64,000 bases of DNA from Molanna angustata (Eukaryota > Arthropoda > Insecta > Trichoptera > Molannidae): assembly GCA_963576475.1 (NCBI GenBank), contig OY754978.1, positions 5,665,929 to 5,729,928 of the forward strand. Reading direction: 5' to 3'. A program made the position numbers and the translations under genes. Below the pieces are notes generated by a model. It was not told the DNA's origin and searched no databases. It was given only the letters and a program-made list of their open reading frames with translations. Each line of letters starts with the position of its first letter. The first letter of the stretch is position 1. Shown here in pieces: positions 55,556 through 64,000 of the stretch.

Positions 55556-56255
55556 CCAATGATGATTATGAAATTAATTACATACCTAATTTGTAATTTG
55601 TTGTAATCAATATTAATTATCCTTTTGAATAATGCATGGAATTTTCACTGGCTCACTAACAGAGTAATGTACATTGTCTGTTTTATAAATTATGTAGACT
55701 GTATAACTCTATCAACCATTAAAATAAAAAAGAAATATAATAAATTTTTATCTCTTTTATGTTTAAATGTGTCCTTTACAAAAAGAGTGCTTGCACACCG
55801 ATGTGGAGAAAAATGTTACATTTTTATTATTGTATGCATGCTAAATAATGAATTGTATTATATAAGTAAATAAAACTCACCTCTGTGCGATATCGGCAGA
55901 AGAAACAGATTAGAAAAGATGGAAAAGTTTGACGTGAGAGGACTTACTGTGCCAGCCGTTTTCTTTCTTCTCTAGAGTTCTTCTTCCCTTCTCGTCACTG
56001 GTTCAACAATGTTTTCACATTCGCTGTATGTAACTTATATCGGATTTTTACTTGCGAAAACCGCGAATGTAATTATTAAAAATTTATATGCTCACGGAGC
56101 CGAATTAGTATGCAAAGTTTTGTACAATAGATGCGCACGGTTCTAACTGAGTATTGTGACTGAAGAAGGTGTCCTACTCGGATATGGACGAGATTATTCT
56201 AGGGGTTTTGGTATGTCAGGAAGATGTGGATAGGTACAAATTGGAAGTATAAGAA

Positions 56256-56307
56256 ACCTTTGGATCAGCAGTCAGATACCTAACGAACTGAACCACGAAG
56301 GCCGATT
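56256..56307 (-). mobile_element. SINE family 2 head fragment
   Basis: Minus strand reads TCGGCCTTCGTGGTTCAGTT and ATCTGACTGCTGATCCAAAG. Confidence 0.6.
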
Positions 56308-56508
56308 ATGCATTGATTGTAAAGATTTCGCCTGCAGAAATTTGTATTACAATATTAATACTACCTTTTCAGGGGATAATTGCTGTGTGTTTTTTAATAA
56401 AACGTCCTTAGAGTCAAATTTTGATTTTATTGGAATAAAACGTGAAAATTCGCGTTATTAGCGAAAAAAGTGCATAGTTCGCGAATATAATCAGGTTAAT
56501 CGCAAACG

Positions 56509-57260
56509 AGAGCATTGATGAATTAAGTCAAATGATTAATGAATTGCATGAGGCTTCTAGCAAGATTGGTCTAAGTTTGAACATAGCAAAAACGAAAATT
56601 ATAAGCCCAGAAAACAAAATCATCACTGTTAACAATAAGAATCTCGAAATAGTGGATGAATACATATATCTTGGATACAAGATAAAACTGGGCAAAGAAA
56701 ACCAAACAGCGGAACTGCCAAGAAGAATAGGAATGAGTTGTTCAGCTTTTAACAAACTTAGACACATTCTAGAAGATAAAGAGATTCCGATCTGTCTGAA
56801 AAGAAAAACATATGAATCATGTATACTGCCAGTGACTACATATGCATTGGAAACCATGGCCCTTACAAAAAGAATTGTAGAAAAACTCAAATGCACACAG
56901 CGATCCATGGAAAGATCCATGCTTGGTATAAGCCTAAGAGACAGAATAAGAAATGAGGAAATTAGGAAAATGACCAGAGTAGCGGACGTCATGGATCGCG
57001 TAGCTACATTGAAATGGCAATGGGCGGGACATATTGCTAGACAGGAACCCGCAAGATGGACCCCTAAAATATTGAGATGGAGACCTTGGGAAAGTAAGAG
57101 AGGCGTCGGAAGACCTCAAAAAAGATGGTCTGACGACATAGCCGCTGTGGGGGGTAGAAATTGGCTGCATGCAGCAACCGATAGAAGGAAGTGGAAGAAT
57201 ATGGAAGAGGCCTATATCCAGCAGTGGAAGACAGAGGGCTGAAGAAGAAGAAGAAGAAGA
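56509..57260 (+). mobile_element. 5'-truncated RTE LINE with target duplication
   Basis: A 10-bp direct repeat ATCGCAAACG flanks it (56499-56508 and 57261-57270). The tail is GAAGAAGAAGAAGAAGAA. Confidence 0.88.
56532..57242 (+). CDS. RTE reverse transcriptase, C-terminal 236 residues
   Basis: Thumb and C-terminal domain only: GLSLNIAKTKII, EYIYLGYKIKLGKENQ, LPVTTYALETMALTKR, RSMERSMLGISLRDRIRNEE, VATLKWQWAGHIAR, RGVGRPQKRWSDDIAAVGG and MEEAYIQQWKTEG at the end. The YADD box would lie just upstream and is lost. The frame is unbroken, consistent with a fairly recent insertion. Confidence 0.8.
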   Translation: MINELHEASSKIGLSLNIAKTKIISPENKIITVNNKNLEIVDEYIYLGYKIKLGKENQTAELPRRIGMSCSAFNKLRHILEDKEIPICLKRKTYESCILPVTTYALETMALTKRIVEKLKCTQRSMERSMLGISLRDRIRNEEIRKMTRVADVMDRVATLKWQWAGHIARQEPARWTPKILRWRPWESKRGVGRPQKRWSDDIAAVGGRNWLHAATDRRKWKNMEEAYIQQWKTEG

Positions 57261-58126
57261 ATCGCAAACGCGAATATTCAGGTATATACCTAGTGTTGGC
57301 GCAGGTGACAGATACTTCCCATTAGTACTTATCCTCATCTTCCTGACATACCTAAACCCCTATCATACCTTGAACGTGACAACAATAATATCGCGTCTGT
57401 CAAGGCCCGAGTAGGCCACCTTCTTCAGTCTCCATACTCAACTCGTGTTGTGCACATTCAAACTACTGTTTCTGCGCCGTGCGCAAAATAATATAAAAGT
57501 TTAAATACGTTCGCGGCATTAGCACGTACATGTATTACAGACAATTAAGGTGAATCATATGTTGAACCAGTGACGAGAAGAACGAAGAACTAGCTACGGG
57601 CACCTCCACCCGACATATGGAGACTGAAAACGGCCCCTTCGCAGAACGCTAGTAAGAATGACAAGGAATGCATGGCACGAAGAGTAGCTATAGAAGCTCC
57701 TTTAGACTAGTGGTCAAGGCACAATTGTGCAAAAATTACAATCAACGTCGGTGAAAATAATATTCGAGGCGGAATCTATGAAAGCAGCTATTAAAGCTGC
57801 CGGAAGAACTACGCGTTTACTTTAAGAAAGAAGAACTACGCGACAGATAGAAGTAAGAAGACAGCTAGCACAGTAAGTCCACTTCCTTCAAACTTTTCCA
57901 TCTAAAGGCATCATCGGCTGGTTTACATGCTCACTTTATGCGCTTGCGCAACGTTCAACAATTATGCCTTTTTAATGAGATCCCTATCAATTCAATTTTG
58001 AAAGTTCTATATATTGTAATACTGAAATTCTTTTCGCTTGAAAATAAGGAATTTTTACTACAGCCATCTATGTGTGAAATTATGAACAACATTCTTATTA
58101 TTTTTTATTTATTTTTGTTGTAACGC

Positions 58127-58233
58127 ATAACCAGCCGATGACAGGTCGTAAGCCCTGTAGGTGCCTTGATTTCCCGGTTCTCCTACAGTAAATATTCCAA
58201 CTTCGTCTCTATTGAGATAATTAAAAATCCGCT
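58127..58233. repeat. Dispersed repeat, twin of 3945-4056
   Basis: CCAGCCGATGACAGGTCGTA, GTAAGCCCTG and TTCCAACTTCGTCTCTATT in the same order. Confidence 0.6.
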
Positions 58234-59107
58234 AAAAAATACCTTTGACTCCCGACAGGAAAAAATCCAATGTTTGCGCATATGCAATAATAAAAATATT
58301 CGATTTTCCATCTAGTCCAATCTGTATCTTTTGCCGATATCGCACACCTAGTCATTAATAATTAAATATTTGGCCTAGGTTATTAAATTTCTATAACTAT
58401 ATATATACCTATCTTAAAATAAATGCAAGTGTTTGAACCTAAGCAACATAATTTGTTAGGAAGTGTAACTTCAGAGTCTATGAAACGTATAACCAAACTC
58501 AACACTTTGCTCAACCATGAAGCACTATGAATATTGGTCCAAACAAATGTAATTCTTCCCACAATAATATCGAGATATTCTATCAATGTCCTCGGGGTGT
58601 TTTCTTAAAGCGTGTCGCACAAACGTTTCTTGGGATTATTATTATTATTATTATAAACGTTTTCCAGAATTTTCTGTCCAGTGACTTTAGTAGACTACCA
58701 GACAGTATATCACACAATATTACAAAAGAACATCCGAGGCCACATTGAAGAATGATATAAAATGATTTATCTGCGGTTTTATTGCTACTCAATGTAAAAC
58801 GCCTTTCAAATGATGTTGCAAAGAAAGTCGTAAAGATTTGTCACGCATATAGGATGTCCCAGATTGAGACGAAATGTAAAAAAATAACTTTGGAACTTTT
58901 ATATATCTCGATATTTAAGGCAGTAAGCTTAACGATATGACAAGGCATATTATAAATTGTCTTTGTAAAACGACACCTTTGATGGTTACAAACGATATTT
59001 ATATAAAACATAATTGTTTTTTTGTTAAGTGTATACCTATTTTTTTCTTATCCTATATATTTTTTTTCATCAAAATGTATTTTTATGTATATATGTATAA
59101 GGCAATT
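58234..59107. other. Unassigned DNA
   Basis: A (ATT)n run at 58636-58652; no gene or repeat recognised. Confidence 0.45.
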
Positions 59108-59429
59108 ATTTCCGTTGATTAGTCTTCTTCTTCTTCTTTCCCCTTAGCGCTTTTGTCCCGTTTCTATCGGGGTACGCTTTGACCATGATCCTGGAATTGG
59201 CGAGTCTGGTTATTACATTGAAGCGACTGCCATCTGACCTTCGTAACCCTTAGAAAGGGGAACCAGACAAATTGGATCATGGTTACACATAGCTAGTGAT
59301 ATAAATCCGCACATAGATTTTTTAAAAATCCAGAGGTGCGTGCCCCGCCCGGATTCGAACCGTCGACCTCAAGCATGTGAGGCGAAGACATTACCGCTGG
59401 GCTATCACCGCTCATTTCCGTTGATTAGT
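59108..59429 (-). mobile_element. Intact tRNA-derived SINE, family 3, with 16-bp target duplication
   Basis: Direct repeats ATTTCCGTTGATTAGT at 59108-59123 and 59414-59429 enclose 290 bp. On the minus strand the head has TAGCCCAGCGGTAATG (A-box region) and GGTTCGAATCC (B box). The body includes CGCTTCAATGTAATAACCAG and the tail is GAAGAAGAAGAAG. Confidence 0.9.
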
Positions 59430-60325
59430 AAATAAATAAATAATTGAATAAAAATCTTCGGTCTCCGCTCTCTTATTGTTTTCTCATTTGACACTTGAAG
59501 GAATGTACGCACTTTGAAAGTGGCAGAATGCGCATGTCCAGAACAGAAATAATATTTATCAACAAAATGTCAAGGAATACATTTCGTTGAAATTTTCGAA
59601 GATGTCTCAAGGTTGATGTGTTGTCACATTCGCTCTGAATAACGAAATCGACCTCAAAGTAGCTTCAAGAGTTGAGGCTACCTCAAGATTTGTCTGTGAA
59701 TGCGGATATATTTTTTAAATGTTTAAACAAAAAAATTCGTCCGATGTATTTATTGTGTTTAAAATTAATGAATTTCTTATTATTCCTGACAAGGTCTACT
59801 TTATTTATATGCAGATTTAAGGATGTGGTATAGGTACCATAATGTATGTATGCTATGTAGGACAGGTTTATGACTATATCATCTAAAACTTCTTAGAAAT
59901 AAGATAATTATATATCATATTAATTGTGGACATTAAGGTTCCGTGAGCCGTCTTCTCGCAGTAGAAACGGGACCTTAACTTTTTTTTAAACGTTCCCGTA
60001 ATACGACCCTACAAAACGTTACAGCATAATAATATCCTATCTTCCGGTATTTTATGAGAGTTTTGTATTTTTAGGTCAGATGGGATATTGACACACAACA
60101 ATCAGTGTCTTTACTTAATCTAGATATAGTATGTTTTATGGTTTGTTGATTTTATACTAGAGCCCTTACAAAATTTAATAAACTAATATTTCATAATATT
60201 ATCATATAACATGCTTTACAATATATGTAGCTAATAGCCAGACACTATGAACAGGACCGGTGCTAATTTTGATGCCTTTTTACTTTGAATCGAAAATAAT
60301 CTTTCATATAAAAAACTGACATCAA
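59430..60325. other. Unassigned DNA
   Basis: Nothing recognised. Confidence 0.45.
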
Positions 60326-60329
60326 AATT

Positions 60330-60410
60330 AATCTTTCTCTGCCTACCCCATGAGGGACATGGCATGATTGTATGAATGTAGTAATATATATTTCATGCCA
60401 TTCGCATATA
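60330..60410 (+). mobile_element. RTE-like LINE 3' tail fragment
   Basis: CTCTGCCTACCCCATGAGGG followed by ATGGCATGATTGTATGAATG. Confidence 0.55.
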
Positions 60411-60470
60411 CAATAAATAATAAGCAATAAATAAAGACACATTTATAATAAATGACATTTAAAACACCCC

Positions 60471-60594
60471 CTGCTGCGTTCAGATTGAAACGTTGATTAG
60501 AAGCGTTCAGTGAGATTGATTTGAAAAACGCCATAATCTGCAACTTCATGTATATCCGGCACTCGATGTCGAGTTTTCTATCTGAACGCAGCCC
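60471..60594. mobile_element. Small inverted-repeat element
   Basis: GCTGCGTTCAGATTGAAA at the left; inverted GCTGCGTTCAGATAGAAA at the right. About 124 bp; target duplication not clear. Confidence 0.55.
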
Positions 60595-61359
60595 AGTTCT
60601 TTTCTAAAACCCGAATTACTATCCCTTACGTAGATATGTTTAAAAAAACGCATATTGTTATGTCAAAATTCGTATTTTTCTATTGTAATTATTTTTTTTC
60701 ACGTTATTATGACGTATTTGGTTAAAATAGCGGCGTTGTTGCGGATATTTATTGTTACAAATATTTCAATTTTTTTAGAGGGTGCAAGGATATTATAAGT
60801 CTTCCTTTCTCAAATAGTCATATACAATGATTATTATTTTAGTACGATATGTGAAATAAGGCTTTTGCAGAGCTCTAGAATTAAGAGTTTGAAGAGCGCA
60901 AATATCAATAAATTGAATTTTATAAATCACTAATCTTCCGTTCTATAACTGAGGTTAAAAATACGTATTATAAAGATTTCCAAAGAAATGAAATACAGTG
61001 AATTTAACCGAAACGACGTCGTCTAAAATTATAAATAGAGAACATTGTTATATCATGAGCGGACCTAAAAATAGCTTCAGAATAAATTGAGCGGAATATT
61101 CACAAACCCTTATTCCAGAGATTACCAAACCATACTACGTAACTCTGCCATAGGGTTTGGGGGCTAATTACACAACATCCATCTCCTGATACTATATTTA
61201 ATACCACGCATCAAACAATACTTCCTGCTCAATGCTTATCGATAGGAGTTAGGTTTATTACGCTGTTGACTTCAACTATTTAGGGATATAAATATGACTA
61301 GGGTACGTGGTTATTTATACTGATATTGAACAATATAATAATTGTTTAAGTTTCATTAA
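60595..61359. other. Unassigned DNA
   Basis: Nothing recognised. Confidence 0.45.
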
Positions 61360-61692
61360 ACAGTGAAACTAAAACTAGTTATATGATCTCATGGAGTTTC
61401 ACTAATTTTTGTTTCATTGCTAACTTATCAAATTCATTAAAATAAAAAAAACGGTGAAAATATTTGATATCATGGAGTTTCACTAGTTTTATTTTCACTG
61501 CTAACTTATTAAATTCGGTAACGTTAAAAAAAAAACACTGAAACTGTTTAATATCGTGGAGTTTCACTAGTTTTAGTTTCATTTATCACCCATTAAATTC
61601 AGTAACCTTTTAAAGAAAACAGTGAAACTATTTAATATCATGGAGTTTTATTAGTTTTAGTTTCACTGCTGTCTCATTAAATTCAGTACCCC
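61360..61692. repeat. 83-bp tandem array, four diverged copies
   Basis: Each unit has ATCATGGAGTTTCACTAGTT, TAGTTTCACTGCT and TTAAATTCAGTAAC. It lies in the intron downstream of the NCKX exon. A shorter degenerate TATTCGAAATTTG repeat follows at 61733-61858. Confidence 0.85.
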
Positions 61693-61880
61693 GGAAGCTT
61701 ATGCTCAGGAGTCAGATATCTAATGTCTTATGTTGAAATTTGTATTCGGTAGGTATTCAAAATTTGTATAATTTATTCGAAATTCGTATTTGAAATTATT
61801 GAAAGTATTTGAAATTTGTATTGAGTATTCGAAGTTTGTATTAAGTATTCGAAATTTTAAACAGAGACTATTGTACTCAC

Positions 61881-62133
61881 CCAACGGTGACGTCGAATAT
61901 ATTGCTTCCTACTGAGCTGGAGACGGCCATATCTCCGAAGCCCTTCCTCGCCACAATGACAGAGGTGATGAGGTCAGGTATGGAGGTGCCAGCCGCCAGG
62001 AAGGTCAGCCCCATCACCTCGGGGGGGATCCTCGCAGTGCCCCCCACCACGTCTGCCCACCACACCATCAGGTACGAGTAGGCAGCTATCCACATTATTG
62101 AACCCAGGAACGTCACGGGGAACCATCGCTTGC
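61881..62133 (-). CDS. NCKX/SLC24 K+-dependent Na+/Ca2+ exchanger, alpha-2 repeat exon
   Basis: This single internal exon encodes 83 whole codons. The protein has [20 protein letters not shown], a membrane span with [12 protein letters not shown], then [20 protein letters not shown] and [21 protein letters not shown] and SVGSNIFD are the hallmark of the second ion-binding alpha repeat of plasma-membrane exchangers that move Ca2+ and K+ out for Na+ in. The closest family members I know are insect Nckx30C-type proteins, but the paralogue cannot be fixed from one exon. The acceptor is TTCAG before GCAAGCGATGG (62134-62136 on the minus strand), phase 1. The donor is GTTGG then GTGAGT at 61875-61880, phase 2. 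The length, 253 bp, agrees with these phases. No stop or frameshift. Confidence 0.93.
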
Positions 62134-62204
62134 CTGAATCATACACAAGAGAATTGGAATCAATGAAAAATTGTGTCATTTTTATTATGTATTGAAAAAT
62201 AATG

Positions 62205-62392
62205 AAAGATAATTATGAGAGACCACAAGGGCAACCTCCAAACATGTGGATGGACGACATCATAAAAAGATTCTTTGGACCCCAGTGGATGGTAATCACA
62301 CGGGAACGGGAGAAGTGGAGTAAGAGAGGGGGGAGGCTTTTGACTTCCAGTGGACAAACACGGGCTGAAGATGATGATGATTGAAAATGAAA
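62205..62392 (+). pseudogene. RTE LINE 3' end remnant in the NCKX intron
   Basis: Frame reads YERPQGQPPNMWMDDIIKRF, then REREKWSKRGG, a decayed RGRPPxRWxDDI...WxxMEEA end. The tail is GATGATGATGATTG. It lies in the upstream intron, about 70 bp from the exon's acceptor. Confidence 0.65.
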
Positions 62393-62924
62393 AATCGAAG
62401 CTATTTTCAATATTTTCAGAATTCACTTTATGGCGCATTTTAAACTTTTTTTTCATCCATAATCAACCCATTCGTGGTTTTACTAAATTTAATTGTAAAA
62501 AAATAAAATATGGAAACTTATAAATTTATGGAAAATGGAAACATTTTATGTTAATTCTCCTATGATAATTCTTCCATTTCCCATAAAGCACAGACCTCCA
62601 ACAGGACCACCAATAAGATGAAGGGACAGCTGGTCACCCATGTCTCAGGAACAGGAGTCGTGAGAACGAGGACCTTTATTCGAAGAAGAATAAGAAAGAA
62701 TAAAGAAAGTAAAAATATCAAGTAGAAGAATAAAGAAACATTACAATTAATGAAAAACGGAAGCATTTTAATTGATAATTCTTTATCAAATATTTATAGA
62801 GACAGGAAATGATGAAGCTATACAAATTTAGATTCATATTTTTGGATCGTGGTTCTAACTTATGAGAGTAAAGATGTAATCGAGTCTGTAATACAATTTT
62901 GAACCTAGATGAAATGAAATTATT
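62393..62924. other. Unassigned intronic DNA
   Basis: A GAAGAAGAATAAG run near 62680 may be another LINE tail; no coding remnant recognised. Confidence 0.4.
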
Positions 62925-64000
62925 TATTTCCATTTTTTTACACATATATATAACAATAACAAAAAAAATAGCTATATTTTAAAAATACTTATCATAAACA
63001 TAGTATGTACAATTGTTCCTACATATTTGGAAATTTACTGCCTCACTAGACAAGTCTATTCTGAGGCAGTACTATTTCAATTTGCCCTGTGGTTACATGT
63101 TTTTGAATACAAAATAATAGAGATAATTAAACATAAACAGGAAAGATAAAGAAAAAAAATATAATCAGAAAATTTACCGTGAACTCTCAATTATTTTAGC
63201 TCATATAATTGTAGTGGAAATGATGGATGGAACCAAGCTGTGGTAGAGATTTTCAGGTTATGAAGGCACAGAGCAGTGAATTATGTTTGGATATTTAACA
63301 GGACATGAGCAGATTGTATTCTACCATTTCTTTTCAGCCAGTCTATTACCAGTTTTTTGAAGTTTGTTTCGTCGCGATATTGTGTTCTATGTCAGGTAAT
63401 ATTTTACTGTAAAGTCTAGGAGCAAGAAAAGGGTAATGTCGCTGGGCAAAAGTCGTCCTTATTGTGGAGGTCTTATCTGCAGTCTATTTCGGGTACTGTT
63501 GGAGAAAACGTAGTCAGGTAAGAATTCCGTCATGTGTTTATGAAGGTAGGTCATTATAGTTTTCATGTATAACTAATATCTAAAAAAAACACTGTCTGTG
63601 TAAATTTGGTCCCTGGAGTATCTTTTAGGTTTTTTGTACATAATTTTTATTATTGAACGTTGTATTCTTTCTAGTGGTTCTAAAATAAATTGTTTTTGCC
63701 ATTCCTCCCCAGCCTATAATTCCATATTCCAATGTTGTTTGTACAAGTGCAAAGTCGATTGTTCGTAGTATACCTATTAGTTTCCAACATATCTTGTAGG
63801 ATTCTAAAATCATAAGTCATTTTTTTACATTTATTTGTTTGGTGTTCTATATGGTCTTGCCACCGTAAATTTTCGTCAATGTTTATTCCTAAGTATTTGT
63901 ACTTGGGGACTCTTTTCAATGGTAAACATTGGCAGTTCGACAAAGTTCTGCAGTTATGTATTGTTAAGGTCTGGTTATGTTGTAGTTGTCAAAGATCAAT
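62925..64000 (-). mobile_element. LINE with frameshifted RT thumb/C-terminus, runs off the window
   Basis: Two overlapping minus-strand frames share one protein. 63680-63943 gives CLPLKRVPKYKYLGINIDEN and LRWQDHIEHQTNKCKKMTYD; 63625-63813 gives LRTIDFALVQTTLEYGIIGW. A frameshift near 63770 separates them. Further left, SNSTRNRLQIRPP and SDITLFLLL mark the C-terminus. A two-part hairpin lies at 63036-63071 and the tail ends near 62925. The RT palm would lie past 64000. Confidence 0.7.
63036..63071 (-). promoter_or_regulatory. Two-part 3' UTR hairpin of a LINE
   Basis: Minus strand: outer stem TACTGCCTCA/TGAGGCAGTA, left bulge GAA, inner stem TAGAC/TCTA with TTG loop, right bulge G. It is the same fold and bulges as 14354-14390, with different outer-stem bases. 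Confidence 0.6.

Larger units (their letters stand above)
55910..57907. mobile_element. Foldback DNA element with a nested RTE
   Basis: Left end AGATGGAAAAGTTTGA, then GGACTTACTGTGCCAGC, is inverted at the right end. Inner blocks CTCGTCACTGGTTCAACA, GACTGAAGAAGGTG and CATCTTCCTGACATACC also recur inverted, giving long arms of several hundred bases. A SINE family 2 head (56256-56307) sits in the left arm. No transposase seen. Confidence 0.75.

Overview
The window looks like one AT-rich stretch of an insect nuclear genome, most likely a moth or butterfly. That is an inference, drawn from the mix of mobile elements: Helitrons with TC...CTAG ends and internal (TG)n runs, several RTE and CR1/jockey-like LINEs, tRNA-derived SINEs and Penelope-like elements. 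There is no operon structure, rRNA, CRISPR array or bacterial-type gene. The only host coding sequence I can support is a single exon at 61881-62133 (minus strand). It encodes the alpha-2 repeat of a K+-dependent Na+/Ca2+ exchanger (NCKX/SLC24 family) and has clean splice sites on both sides. No following exon was recognised in the 61.8 kb to its left, so most of the window may be one long intron plus intergenic DNA.

Layout. 1-4.6 kb: the 3' end of a CR1/L2-like LINE, a 25-bp minisatellite, a LINE 3' tail and a tRNA(Thr)-like SINE. 4.6-13.3 kb: mostly unassigned DNA with SINEs, a Helitron carrying an RTE fragment, and a 0.96-kb Harbinger-like element. 13.3-20 kb: a Helitron interrupted by a LINE tail, a 27-bp minisatellite, RTE fragments and three tandem arrays. 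20-28.6 kb: a Helitron, copies of an unnamed dispersed repeat, a degenerate array next to a GC-rich island, and an RTE reverse transcriptase remnant. 28.9-34.7 kb: a complete non-autonomous piggyBac inserted in a minisatellite, a perfect 13 x 45-bp array, small foldback elements and LINE remnants. 34.8-39.4 kb: a Penelope-like element with inverted arms and hammerhead-ribozyme-like motifs, split by a Helitron, then a hAT-like element. 40.6-46.5 kb: a Harbinger-like element holding two nested LINEs with long RT and endonuclease reading frames. 47-53.4 kb: a LINE tail, a Helitron, a second Penelope-like copy with a GIY-YIG endonuclease, a GC-rich patch and a 131-bp array. 53.8-57.9 kb: RTE fragments and a 2-kb foldback element. 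59-64 kb: an intact SINE with target duplications, the NCKX exon and a frameshifted LINE.

The strongest unlisted signal is a two-part hairpin near the 3' end of several different LINE tails. Its sequence differs between copies while its fold is kept. Other points worth following are the Penelope ribozyme-like motifs, the piggyBac reading frame that contains a SINE piece, and the 29-bp perfect inverted repeat at the 5' junction of a nested LINE. All coordinates were read by eye; element edges are good to a few bases where a target duplication is given and to tens of bases elsewhere.
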